DNA from: Virgisporangium aurantiacum
GTDB taxonomy: Bacteria; Actinomycetota; Actinomycetes; Mycobacteriales; Micromonosporaceae
Direction: 5' to 3'
Length of the DNA: 44,744 nucleotides
Assembly (NCBI RefSeq): GCF_016863635.1
Contig: NZ_BOPG01000116.1
Coordinates: 1 to 44,744 of the forward strand
A program made the position numbers and the translations under genes. A model generated the notes under the pieces. The model was not told the DNA's origin. It worked only from the letters and a program-made list of their open reading frames with translations, and did no database searches. The first letter of the stretch is position 1. Every line of letters starts with the position of its first letter. Positions 26,610-34,811 of this stretch are shown here, in pieces.

Positions 26610-28871
26610 ATGAAGTCCCCCCTCACCGCCCTGATGGCCGCAGCGACGTGCGCGGTCATCACCCTCACCCCCACCGTCGCCGCGGCCGCCCCCGGCCCGG
26701 CGGCCAGCAGTTCCCGCAAGCTCCAAATGTTGGTGCTGTCCAACCGCGCCGACCTGATCTCGGGCGGCAACGCACTCGTCGAGGCGCAGCTACCGCCCGG
26801 CGCCGACGCGTCACGCCTTCGGGTGCTACTCGCCACCGACCACGGCCAACGAAACGTGAGCGAGGCCTTCGCACGCCGCGCCAACGGCCGCATCCTGGGC
26901 CTGCTGGAACGACTACCGATCGGCCGGAGCCACCTGATCGCCGCCATCGCCGGCACGCGACAGGGCAACGACACAACCCGGATCACGATCACCAACCACC
27001 CCAACGGCGGTCCGGTCTTCTCCGGCCCGCAGGTCGCACCGTGGGTCTGCACCACACAGACCAACGGCCTCGGGCCCGCGCAGGACCCACAATGCAACGC
27101 CCCACCCAGCCACCAGTTCTTCTACCGGCGCACCAGCGGCGAGTTCGCCCGCTACGACCCGGCCGCACCACCGACGGACGTCGCCACGACAACCACCGAC
27201 CAGGGAGCCACCGTCCCGTACGTATTCCGGGAGGAAACCGGAACCCAGAACCGCGGCATCTACCGGATAGCTGTCCTGTTCGACCCCACCCGACCATGGA
27301 CCGCCTGGGACGCCCAGAACGGCTGGAACCACAAGCTGTTCTATCCGTTCGGAGCCAACTGCAACACCTACCACACCCAGGGCCTCGCGCAGAACGTGCA
27401 GATCGACCGGGCCCTCTCCCGCGGGTTCATGGTCGCGACCTCATCGTTGAACGTCCTCGGCGGCAACTGCAACTCGATCGTCTCCGCGGAATCGGTGATG
27501 ATGCTCAAGGAACACATCACCGAACGCTACGGCGAAATCCGGTACACGTTCGCGCAGGGACTGTCCGGCGGGTCGATCCAACAACACGAGATCGCCAACG
27601 CATACCCCGGCCTGCTCGACGGCATCCAACCGAACGCCAGCTACGAGGACATGTGGTCCGGCGCCCTGGTCGAGGTCGAAGACTGTCACCTCATGCGCCG
27701 GGTCTTCAGCACGGTGTCGCCCACCCTGTGGACCGACCCGGCGCAGCGGGCCGCCGCACAGGGCAACGCGGAGCCCGTCGCCCCGACCGACCGGACCGCC
27801 TGCGAAGCCTGGGACTCGTCCTTCGGCAACTTCCAGGACCCCGCCTTCACCCAGCCACCGCCCGGCGTTCCGCTTCCGCCGTTCCTGCAATCCTGCTTCC
27901 CCACCCCACTCACCCCCGAACAACAGGCGCAGCTCTACCACCCGGTCACCAACCCCGCCGGATGCCGCAGCACCTACCAGGACTTCCTGGTCGCGGTATT
28001 CGGCCAGCGACCCCAACGGCTGTGGACCCCCGCCGAACGGGCCGCCGGGTTCGGCTTCGCCAAGCTGCCCTTCGACAACGTCGGCGTGCAATACGGGCTG
28101 CGGGCGTTGCAGGCAGGAACAATCACCCCGGAACAGTTCGTCAACCTCAACGAAAACGTCGGCGGCGTCGACATCGACCACAACTTCGTGCCGCGCCGCA
28201 ACGTCGCCGACCCGGGCGCGGTCCAAACCGCCTACCGCAGCAGCATCACCCAGGACGCCCGACAACTCGACAACGTCGCCATCATCGACCTGCGCGCCAA
28301 CAACAACCTCAACGACATCCACACCGCCTTCCACAGCCACGCCATGCGAGAACGGCTACGCAACGCCAACGGACACGCCAACAACCAGATCATCTGGACC
28401 TTCCCCGGGCCCAGCCTCGCACCGCCGGCTCCCATCGCCGACCAGGCATTCCTGCTCATGGACCGGTGGCTGGCAGCCGTCGAAGCCGATCACAGCAACG
28501 CACCCCGCAGCGTCAAGATCCAACGACACAAACCAGCCGACGCGGTCGACGCCTGCTTCATCAACGGCGCCAAGGAAACCAACCCCAACACCTGCCGGGC
28601 AACGTTCCCGTTCGCCGGCGACCCACGAATGGCCGCCGGTGCACCGCTGTCCAACGACGTACTCAAATGCCAGCTCAAACCACTCAACCCGCGCGACTAC
28701 AGCGTCGCCTTCACCGCGCAGCAGTGGACCAGGCTGCGGCAGGCATTCCCGCACGGAGTCTGCGACTACCGCAAGCCCGGAGCCGACCGGGTGCCGTCGG
28801 TGCCCTGGCTGACCTACCAGAACGGCCCGGGCGGCCAGCCGCTCGGCCTTGCACCGGTCTCCCGGTCATAG
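26610..28871 (+). CDS. Secreted DUF6351-like alpha/beta hydrolase
   Basis: 753 residues. A signal peptide (LMAAATCAVITLTPTVAAAA) is followed by a beta-rich N-terminal region (LQMLVLSNRADLISGGNALV). A large domain then carries NHKLFYPFGANCNTYH and a nucleophile-elbow-like FAQGLSGGSIQQHEIAN (G-x-S-G-G). It resembles the DUF6351 family of actinobacterial exported proteins, related in outline to tannase/esterase-type hydrolases; the activity is unproven. About twelve cysteines suggest disulfides in an extracellular protein. GAGGAG lies before ATG 26610. As the last gene of the transporter operon it is well placed to free a carboxylic acid from an ester or polymer for import. A hairpin terminator follows. 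Confidence 0.8.
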   Translation: MKSPLTALMAAATCAVITLTPTVAAAAPGPAASSSRKLQMLVLSNRADLISGGNALVEAQLPPGADASRLRVLLATDHGQRNVSEAFARRANGRILGLLERLPIGRSHLIAAIAGTRQGNDTTRITITNHPNGGPVFSGPQVAPWVCTTQTNGLGPAQDPQCNAPPSHQFFYRRTSGEFARYDPAAPPTDVATTTTDQGATVPYVFREETGTQNRGIYRIAVLFDPTRPWTAWDAQNGWNHKLFYPFGANCNTYHTQGLAQNVQIDRALSRGFMVATSSLNVLGGNCNSIVSAESVMMLKEHITERYGEIRYTFAQGLSGGSIQQHEIANAYPGLLDGIQPNASYEDMWSGALVEVEDCHLMRRVFSTVSPTLWTDPAQRAAAQGNAEPVAPTDRTACEAWDSSFGNFQDPAFTQPPPGVPLPPFLQSCFPTPLTPEQQAQLYHPVTNPAGCRSTYQDFLVAVFGQRPQRLWTPAERAAGFGFAKLPFDNVGVQYGLRALQAGTITPEQFVNLNENVGGVDIDHNFVPRRNVADPGAVQTAYRSSITQDARQLDNVAIIDLRANNNLNDIHTAFHSHAMRERLRNANGHANNQIIWTFPGPSLAPPAPIADQAFLLMDRWLAAVEADHSNAPRSVKIQRHKPADAVDACFINGAKETNPNTCRATFPFAGDPRMAAGAPLSNDVLKCQLKPLNPRDYSVAFTAQQWTRLRQAFPHGVCDYRKPGADRVPSVPWLTYQNGPGGQPLGLAPVSRS

Positions 28872-28892
28872 CGGACGCGCAATGCTTTCCTC

Positions 28893-28930
28893 GGGGTGCC
28901 GCTACGGCCTTCGGGCCACGGCGGCACCCC
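28893..28930 (+). terminator. Hairpin terminator of the transporter operon
   Basis: GGGGTGCCGC (28893-28902) pairs perfectly with GCGGCACCCC (28921-28930); the interior holds a GGCC-TTCG-GGCC stem. It lies 22 bases after the hydrolase stop. Confidence 0.88.
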
Positions 28931-29635
28931 ACCGGCCGGGCCGCGCCTCCTGTGAAAGTGCACAACGGAAGCGCGGTCCGGATGAACGGGGTGGAAGCCA
29001 CCGACCGCCGATCCCTCGACCTCGACGGAAGGTGGGCCGGCGTTCCCGTTGACGGTTTCGCGCCAGAAGGCGCGTGCGGCTGCTTCGCCAGCGGCGCCAC
29101 CCGGATAGTCCGTTGGCACCTCGTTCACGCCCCGGCACTGCCACACCGGTAGGGGTACGTCGGTGCGCACGATGGGGTCGCCATCACCCGCGACCACGAC
29201 GGTCGCACCCGTCATCCGGGATTCGAGGCGGCGCTTGCCCGGTACGGCTCCCTCGGCCAGCACTGACCATTCGTACCCCGACGATGTCAGCGCTCGTCGG
29301 CGATCTCGATGTCAGCGGGTCCGCCACGGATCACACGTCCAGTCAGGTTCGCGCCCCTCGGCCTCCCGCGCGTACCGGCTCACCCCGATCCAAGGCCCCG
29401 CACCTTCAGGGTGACCGCTCAGATCCGGGCCACCAAGTGCGAATCACCGAGACGAGTGGCCGGCGTCAGCCTTCCGAACTCGCCCGTTCGGCCAGGGCCC
29501 TGCCCCCTCCTGAGGGCGAGGCGAGTTCCGCGCCGGCGCGTGATTATCCAGCGGTGTCCCATCGGGGAGCCCGTCGATGACGTCGGCGGCACCGGCTGCG
29601 TGAACGGCCTCGCCAACGCCGGCGAGCAGGCTCCG
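28931..29635. other. Intergenic stretch without a supported gene
   Basis: Several overlapping open frames exist on both strands, none with a recognisable product and good ribosome binding site together. A minus-strand frame starting at 29215 (MTGATVVVAGDGDPIVRTD) has reasonable codon use but runs through the terminator into the preceding gene, so it is not called. The stretch may hold remnants. Confidence 0.45.
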
Positions 29636-30781
29636 TTAATGGCGGTCGGCGACCGACAGCCACGCTCGTTCGCCGATGATCGTGGTGACCTGTGCCGGTT
29701 CACCGGTGGTGAGGTCGTACACCACCACGCGTCGCATCTCGACGCACAACAGCAGGGTATTCGCGTCATACCAGCCGAGGAGCTGCGCGCCGTCGAGTGG
29801 CACGGTGCCGGCATCCGGCGCGAAGTGGGCGGTGGCGGACGCGGTGTCGACAAGCACCAGCCGGTACGTGGGCGGCGCGGTGGGCCGCTCCACGGTGCCG
29901 GTCGCCACCAGCGCCGCCCGCGCGATCACGCTCCCCCGCTGCCAACCTGGACTCTCCCAGGTGACCAGATTGCCGACCCCGTCGACGCGTCGGTCGGCGC
30001 CGGGTCCGGCCGCCGTCGACGGGCGCAGGACCGGTCGGTGCTCCGCATCGATGGACAGCCGGGTCATCCCGGCGCCGGTTCCCGTTTCCGTGACGACGAC
30101 ATCGCGTCCCGGACCGGGCACCTCGACAGGTTGTCCGTCCGCCGCGATCAGGTACGTCCGATTCTCCTGGTGCACGACGACGCGGTCGCCCAGCCACAGC
30201 ACGTTCTCGTTGAAGCCCGGCACGGGCACCCGACGCACGCCGGCGCTCGCCAGGTCCACGATCAGAACCTCGTCGCGTTGCGCGAACGCCGCGCGTCGGC
30301 CGTCCGCGGACAGCGATCCGACGTCGAGCGCCGGCTGCGGGTTCCCGTCCCGGTCGGTCACCGGCAGGATGCGGGCGACATCGATGCGACGCCACGCGTT
30401 GTCCTCGGCGAGCGCGTAGACGGGCTGTTCGCGGTTCAGGCCGGCGTACCGTTGCAGGAGCAGCCGGGCGCGCTGGATCGGGTTGCCGCTCAACGGTTTC
30501 GTCGTGGTCGCGTCCGGGTCCAGGCGTGGCGGCAGTTCGGTGCGGCGTTCGGCCAGCGCGGGCGCCGAGGAAGCGGCGCCGGTGGGCGCGACGGCGGAGG
30601 GCTCCGGAGTGGCGGCCTGACGGTTCCCCCGATCCCGGATGGCCACGCCCACGACCGCGAGGAGGCCGAGCATCAGCACGGCGGCCAGGGCCGCGCCGCG
30701 CCGGCGCCACGCGCGGCCGCCGGGCGCACGCGGGGTGTCCGGACCGTCCATGAGGACGCGGATCTCGCCGTCGTCAGTCAT
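29636..30781 (-). CDS. Membrane-anchored beta-propeller-like extracellular protein
   Basis: 381 residues. An Arg-rich cytoplasmic N-terminus leads to one membrane helix (~29-48, AALAAVLMLGLLAVVGVAI). An Ala/Pro/Thr linker and an exterior domain of repeated four-strand units follow (LSADGRRAAFAQRDEVLIVD, NENVLWLGDRVVVHQENRTY, LVLVDTASATAHFAPDAG, NTLLLCVEMRRVVVYDLTTG), suggesting a propeller. GAGGAAG precedes ATG 30781. Similar anchored proteins are common in Micromonosporaceae, often beside a SigE-type sigma factor, which is absent here. It is divergent from the MauD/MauA-like operon, 155 bases apart. The heavy chain of methylamine dehydrogenase is also a ~380-residue propeller, so a functional link is conceivable but unproven. 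Confidence 0.7.
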   Translation of the reverse strand: MTDDGEIRVLMDGPDTPRAPGGRAWRRRGAALAAVLMLGLLAVVGVAIRDRGNRQAATPEPSAVAPTGAASSAPALAERRTELPPRLDPDATTTKPLSGNPIQRARLLLQRYAGLNREQPVYALAEDNAWRRIDVARILPVTDRDGNPQPALDVGSLSADGRRAAFAQRDEVLIVDLASAGVRRVPVPGFNENVLWLGDRVVVHQENRTYLIAADGQPVEVPGPGRDVVVTETGTGAGMTRLSIDAEHRPVLRPSTAAGPGADRRVDGVGNLVTWESPGWQRGSVIARAALVATGTVERPTAPPTYRLVLVDTASATAHFAPDAGTVPLDGAQLLGWYDANTLLLCVEMRRVVVYDLTTGEPAQVTTIIGERAWLSVADRH

Positions 30782-30936
30782 GAGCTTCCTCTGAATGTCG
30801 CTTATGCTCCGAAACCTCGAGCTTGGCCAAATTTACTCGCCTCGCAGATAGCGCTAGAGGGTCGTTCGGCGCTGTTCACGCTACCGCCGTCATTGATAGA
30901 TTCTGATCGATCAATGCCGAGATGCGGGGGCTTGAT

Positions 30937-31614
30937 ATGTCCACCATGACGCCGGACGGCCGGATCCTGACAATCACCGGAAACCCGCACGGCTTCATGG
31001 GTCGTTGGCTGTTCCTTCTCTCTGTCTACATCAAAGACAACGTCTTCCGCCTGCACTGTGGCGCGCGCGGCGGGCAGGAGTCCATCCTGCTCAACAGCCC
31101 GATCGCCAGGCAGTCCACGGTCCGGGAGGCCAATCAGGGCCGAACTCGCCTCGTGTCGATCGAGAACGAGGAGCACGGTGGCACGACACTCGTGTGGCAG
31201 AGCGACTTCCACGAGGTGTCCACGTTCGTGCACGGCCGAGACGTTCCGTTGCAGACGCTTCCCAGCATGCTGGGAAGCCTGGAGCTGCGGGACTCCCGGG
31301 ACGGGATGACCGTCCTGCCCCGGTTGGGATCGGGCGTGCGGTTGGCGTACGAACTCGGCGCCAACTCCATTCCCGACGTCGCCACAGTTACCGTCAAGCC
31401 GCTGGAGGAAGCGACAGAGCAGGTACCGCGCGCCGGTGGAAAGGCGGTGCGGGGTGGCCTGCTCTGGCGCGACGACCTGTACGGCGGCGGAACCGAGCGC
31501 CGCCGGATGTTGATTCTCGCCAACTCCTCCACCGCAACGTTCCTCATGCCGTTCGATCCGTCCGACGGCGAGTTCCCGGCGCTGATCGAGTCGATCGAGT
31601 TCACGCTGTCCTAA
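30937..31614 (+). CDS. Unknown protein, first gene of the MauD/MauA-like operon
   Basis: 225 residues, no family recognised. No classical signal peptide is evident. The N-terminus MTPDGRILTITGNPHGF is followed by a single moderately hydrophobic stretch (MGRWLFLLSVYI), and the rest looks beta-rich and soluble (LVWQSDFHEVSTFVHGRDVP, RRRMLILANSSTATFLMPFD). ATG 30937 is preferred for GGGGG about 7 bases upstream; ATG 30922 is in frame. It lies 25 bases before the thioredoxin-like gene and shares its operon, so a role in making, exporting or using the Cys-rich protein is likely. Confidence 0.7.
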   Translation: MSTMTPDGRILTITGNPHGFMGRWLFLLSVYIKDNVFRLHCGARGGQESILLNSPIARQSTVREANQGRTRLVSIENEEHGGTTLVWQSDFHEVSTFVHGRDVPLQTLPSMLGSLELRDSRDGMTVLPRLGSGVRLAYELGANSIPDVATVTVKPLEEATEQVPRAGGKAVRGGLLWRDDLYGGGTERRRMLILANSSTATFLMPFDPSDGEFPALIESIEFTLS

Positions 31615-31639
31615 TGAGGTAACGACGGGGAGTTCTGCC

Positions 31640-32188
31640 ATGGCAAGCGTCATGTATTCGTTGACGGTGCTCGCGCTGATGGGAGTCGTCCTCCTGCTGA
31701 TCGCGACCTCCGCGATGCTCAAGATGATCCGTGACCTCCAGGCGGCCGTGATCGACCTGCAGACACACGGTGGGCCGGCACTCGCCGGCACACCGGCGAT
31801 GACCATTGCGGAGTACGCCTCCGGCGACGAGCAGCCGACCTACGTGCTGGTCGTCAGCGCGAGCTGCCCAGCCTGCCGCGAACGGTCACGCGAGTTCGTC
31901 GACCTGGCAACGGAATATGCCGGCGGCCACCTCGCGGCGCTCACCGAGGAGCCCGCCTGCGCCACGTGGTTCGACGGCACCGGCGTTGCCGTCGCGGTGG
32001 ACCCCATGCTCCTCGGGCGCATCGGCGTCGGTGTCACGCCGACACTGTTGAAGTACGGCGCCGACGGTACCGAGAGCTGGCGGCGCGTCGTCGGCTCCGT
32101 CGGGGACCTGCGCCGGCTGCTCGACCTGCGCGCCGCGACCTCCGACCCGATCGGCGCGATGGAGACAACTGCGAGGAGGACGTCATGA
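31640..32188 (+). CDS. MauD-like membrane-anchored thioredoxin
   Basis: 182 residues. One N-terminal membrane helix (~5-28, YSLTVLALMGVVLLLIATSA) leads to an exterior thioredoxin fold with the redox motif SASCPACRE (Cys76, Cys79) and the cis-proline loop VGVTPTLLKYG. MauD proteins have this layout and handle disulfide formation in the methylamine dehydrogenase small subunit. GGGGAG precedes ATG 31640. The stop overlaps the start of the Cys-rich gene by four bases (ATGA), so the two are made together, strongly suggesting the Cys-rich protein is the client. Confidence 0.82.
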   Translation: MASVMYSLTVLALMGVVLLLIATSAMLKMIRDLQAAVIDLQTHGGPALAGTPAMTIAEYASGDEQPTYVLVVSASCPACRERSREFVDLATEYAGGHLAALTEEPACATWFDGTGVAVAVDPMLLGRIGVGVTPTLLKYGADGTESWRRVVGSVGDLRRLLDLRAATSDPIGAMETTARRTS

Positions 32189-32664
32189 CGACCGCAACCG
32201 TGGAGGACTACTGGGACTCCGTGCCGACCGTCAGCGAGGTCGAGAGCTCGGCGGTTCCGGGAACCGGGACGGGCCTCCAAACGCGGCTGCGCGCGCACCG
32301 CCGCTCGTTGTTGCGCACCGCAGGCGTCCTGGGCGGCGCCCTCGCACTGAACGCTCTGAGTTGGCTACCACCATCCCGGACGCGTCCCGCGCGCGCCGCG
32401 ACCGGCACCGAGCACTCCGACTGCGACGGCTACAACTACGACAACATCATCTGTACCGGGGCGCCCTACGGCACCGGATACTGCGGCAGCGACGGCTGGT
32501 TCCTGTGGACCAGCGGCACATGCTTCTCCAGCGCTCCCGTGCCGCGCTGCCACAACCGCAACGCGTGGCGGTGGGTGCACAACGGACGCACGTACCGGTG
32601 CGCCGACGGCTTCCAGCAGTGGTGCGGCGGATCGGGCTACTTCATCTGCTCCTGGCCGCTGTGA
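32185..32664 (+). CDS. Tat-type exported Cys/Trp-rich protein resembling methylamine dehydrogenase light chain (MauA-like)
   Basis: 159 residues. A long N-region with a twin-arginine-type signal (RRSLLRTAGVLGGALALNAL) precedes a mature part of about 85 residues with eight cysteines (80, 90, 100, 113, 122, 139, 147, 155) and six tryptophans. From memory, MauA light chains have a long Tat-type leader and a disulfide-packed small domain in which two Trp form tryptophan tryptophylquinone; one is just before a Cys and the other is in a WC motif followed by Tyr-x-x-Cys. Here LWTSGTC (Trp108) and QQWCGGSGYFICS (Trp146) match that layout, as does TYRCADG to the family's YRDCCG. The domain is shorter and has fewer Cys than classical MauA. 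TTQ formation is inference; no MauG gene is in the window. Confidence 0.65.
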   Translation: MTTATVEDYWDSVPTVSEVESSAVPGTGTGLQTRLRAHRRSLLRTAGVLGGALALNALSWLPPSRTRPARAATGTEHSDCDGYNYDNIICTGAPYGTGYCGSDGWFLWTSGTCFSSAPVPRCHNRNAWRWVHNGRTYRCADGFQQWCGGSGYFICSWPL

Positions 32665-32843
32665 GATCGGCGACGAGGCACCGGCTCGGCCATCCCGCCG
32701 TCCCGGCCGGTGTCCTGCTAACCGCGGGCGGCTGCCTGCTCCTGGCCGTCTCCGCCGCGCCGCCGGCGCGTCCGGTGGTGCCGGCTCTGGCCTGGACCCT
32801 GTTGGGTGTCTGCGCCGGTTACTCGATCTCCGGCTCGGTTTGA
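32661..32843 (+). CDS. Small membrane protein in the MauA-like operon
   Basis: 60 residues. The GTG start overlaps the Cys-rich protein stop by four bases (GTGA). After a basic N-terminus (RSATRHRLGH) there are two hydrophobic segments, PAVPAGVLLTAGGCLLLAVS and VVPALAWTLLGVCAGYSIS. Each has one cysteine (in GGC and GVC), which may matter beside thioredoxin-type partners. No family recognised. Confidence 0.6.
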   Translation: MRSATRHRLGHPAVPAGVLLTAGGCLLLAVSAAPPARPVVPALAWTLLGVCAGYSISGSV

Positions 32844-32891
32844 AGCTTCAACTCGGCCGATCTGGTCAGCTCGTCGGTCTGGCGAGGACAG

Positions 32892-33419
32892 TTGAGATAC
32901 TTCATATCGGGTCTGATCGCCGGCGCTACAGTCAGCGGGGTCATCGCCGGCATTCTCGGCGGCATCGCGGCGTTGGTCCCGGCCGGGCCGAGATGGACAC
33001 TCTTCGCCGTGCTGACCGCTCTCGTGGTGGCCTTCGAACTGGCCGGGAGGCCGCTGCCGCTGCCGCAGAACCGTCGAGCGGTTCCACAGACCATCATCCC
33101 GCAGTCAAACGTGGCAGGGCCGCTGCAGTTCGGCTTCGAGATGGGCACCGGGGTGCGAACGTTCATGCCGACCGCGCTGCCGCACGCACTGCTGGCCACC
33201 GTCGTTCTCGTCGGCGCCGGCGTGCCGGTCGGTATCGGCGCCGGGCTCGGGTTCGGCCTGGGCCGCGCGCTGATGCCGCTGGTCCGATCGTGGCACGACG
33301 ACCCACGCCACTGGGACCGGCTCATGCTCGCCCGCATGCGGCTGGTCGGCAGCCTGTGCGCGGCGGCGTTCCTCATCACAGCCGTAACTCTCGCGCCGGC
33401 GCGGTGGATGCCGTGGTGA
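32892..33419 (+). CDS. Polytopic membrane protein, last gene of the MauA-like operon
   Basis: 175 residues with about four membrane segments: FISGLIAGATVSGVIAGILG, WTLFAVLTALVVAFELAG, ALLATVVLVGAGVPVGIGAG and MRLVGSLCAAAFLITAVTLA. Between them is a conserved-looking loop LPQNRRAVPQ and GFEMGTGVRTFMPTALPHAL. The loop recalls membrane proteins that accompany MauD-like thioredoxins in actinobacteria and CcdA/DsbD-type carriers, but the usual cysteine pair is missing. The start is TTG at 32892 with GAGG 5 bases upstream. It probably supports export or redox supply for the Cys-rich protein. Confidence 0.65.
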   Translation: MRYFISGLIAGATVSGVIAGILGGIAALVPAGPRWTLFAVLTALVVAFELAGRPLPLPQNRRAVPQTIIPQSNVAGPLQFGFEMGTGVRTFMPTALPHALLATVVLVGAGVPVGIGAGLGFGLGRALMPLVRSWHDDPRHWDRLMLARMRLVGSLCAAAFLITAVTLAPARWMPW

Positions 33420-34215
33420 GCGCGCAGAAGAACAGCAGCCGTACCTGGACGAAGCATTCCACCCGAACTCCCCCACAGCCTCTCCGACCACACGATCCTG
33501 ATACGCGCCACCGTCGACAGCCAACGCCATTCGTGACACCTCGCATGCCCAACCCAGCCGCGCCTTCTCGGCTTGCGCCCTCGTGGCAAGCGCCCGCATC
33601 TCATGCCACGGCGAGATCCGCTGAGAGCATCGACCGCGGTTGGAAAATGGTTCGTGTTGAGCTCGGACACGTTAACCCGCCACCAGGATCGCTCACGGTG
33701 AGAGCAGATCGGGTGGGGGTCGTTGTTTTCGGCATCCGATCAGCACCATCGTGCTCCGGTCACAACTGATCAACACATCGTTCCGCCTCAGATAGGCAGC
33801 CACGGCGGAATCGTCCCGGGTCGAGGGCTGCTCCCCCATCTGTCGGGCGATCGTGGCTAATAGTCTGTCCTCACGCAGATAGAGCGGCTTCGGTCGACAA
33901 CCGGTGGGCAGGTGTGATCTGGTCGCGTAGCACCGTATCCATGGCGGCGACCACCGCTGCGTTCTCTCGTATCCCGCCCAGCCGGCGCTGCTCGGCCAAC
34001 CATCCCTCGAACCCCGCCAGGTCGGCGTCCGCAGCGCGTCGAGCCGCAGCGAGCAACTCGACCTGCAACCATGTCGGAGGTCTCGGCGTCACGCCCGCGC
34101 AGAGCACTGCGGTAATCGCGGCCGGCCGGTCGCTATCCTCGCCGGAGGGCTTGAGCCCATCCTCGTCCACGGTCTGACATTGTGCCTCGCCGCGGCCGTC
34201 TCCGCGCGCGTCGGC
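33420..34215. other. Gene-poor stretch with repeat copy and an uncertain small ORF
   Basis: It contains the second copy of the dispersed repeat (33612-33670). A minus-strand frame at 33871-34170 (99 residues from GTG 34170; VELLAAARRAADADLAGFEG, AAVVAAMDTVLRDQITPAH) looks helical and has acceptable codon use but no family and no ribosome binding site. It lies just beyond the intron 3' end, so it may be the exon of an interrupted gene. Nothing else is supported. Confidence 0.4.
33612..33670. repeat. Dispersed ~60-bp repeat, copy 2
   Basis: Matches 546-605; the identical 21-bp core is 33637-33657. Both copies are in the same orientation and lie in gene-poor ground. Confidence 0.7.
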
Positions 34216-34290
34216 CGGGTAGCGGCGGCGCATTGCTGCGCCGCCGCCCCCTCAGAACCGGACGTGCACGATTTCCATGCATCCGGCTCG
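34216..34290 (-). ncRNA. Group II intron domains V and VI (3' end)
   Basis: On the minus strand, 34289 to 34252 reads GAGCCGGATGCATGG, AAATCG, then TGCACGTCCGGTTC: the conserved domain V hairpin with its catalytic AGC-like 5' strand. Next, 34246-34223 forms a perfect 10-bp stem with a four-base loop, fitting domain VI. The intron 3' boundary should lie near 34216. It follows the maturase remnant directly, in the correct order. Confidence 0.8.
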
Positions 34291-34298
34291 TGTCAGCC

Positions 34299-34775
34299 CT
34301 ACGGGCCGCTGGTGTGCAGAGTGCTGGCCTGCCGTTTGCCGCGGGTGCGGCGGTGGCAGTGGGTGTGGAGCAGACGGAGTTGCAGATCGTGTGTGCTGCC
34401 GTCCTGTCGTAGGCTGATGGCGTTGTGGTCCATCGCTTTGCGCAGGCCGCGGTACCACTGTTCCCACTCTTGTGGGGTCTGTGGTGGGCGGTCGGTGTGC
34501 AGGAGGAGTTGCCCGCAGTGGACGCACCGTGCCCGTTGGCTGTCGAGCAGCTGTTGGGTGGTGCGGTCGACCGGGGGTTGCAGCCTCGGGCGTCGCCGCC
34601 GGCTGTTCCAGTAGTCGGCCAGTGCCGGGTCATCGGGTGACGCGGTGCCGGTGACCATGTGGTGCCGCACGATCCTGGTCCAGGCGAATTTCTGCAGGTA
34701 GTTCCCGCTGTCGCGGTCACCGAAGACCCACTTGTTCCGCCGGGACTTGTTGAACATGCCGAAGTAGCGGGCTAC
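34299..34775 (-). pseudogene. Group II intron reverse transcriptase/maturase, C-terminal remnant with HNH domain
   Basis: The frame reads ARYFGMFNKSRRNKWVFGDR, then SGNYLQKFAWTRIVRHHMV (maturase X domain and linker), then an HNH endonuclease domain with CVHCGQLLLH, EWEQWYRGLRKAMDHNAISL and HTHCHRRTRG. Intact proteins are about 500-600 residues; all seven reverse transcriptase blocks, including YADD, are missing. Homology starts at about 34775, next to a subtilase fragment. It cannot splice or move unaided. The intron RNA 3' domains follow directly. Confidence 0.85.
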
Positions 34776-34811
34776 GACCCGATGCGCACGCCGCGGCCGC
34801 GGGCGCGGGGG

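Noticed and set aside
28814..29263. Minus-strand 149-codon frame
   Set aside because: Codon use is acceptable, but it runs through a clear terminator and into the 3' end of the hydrolase gene, with no family match or ribosome binding site.
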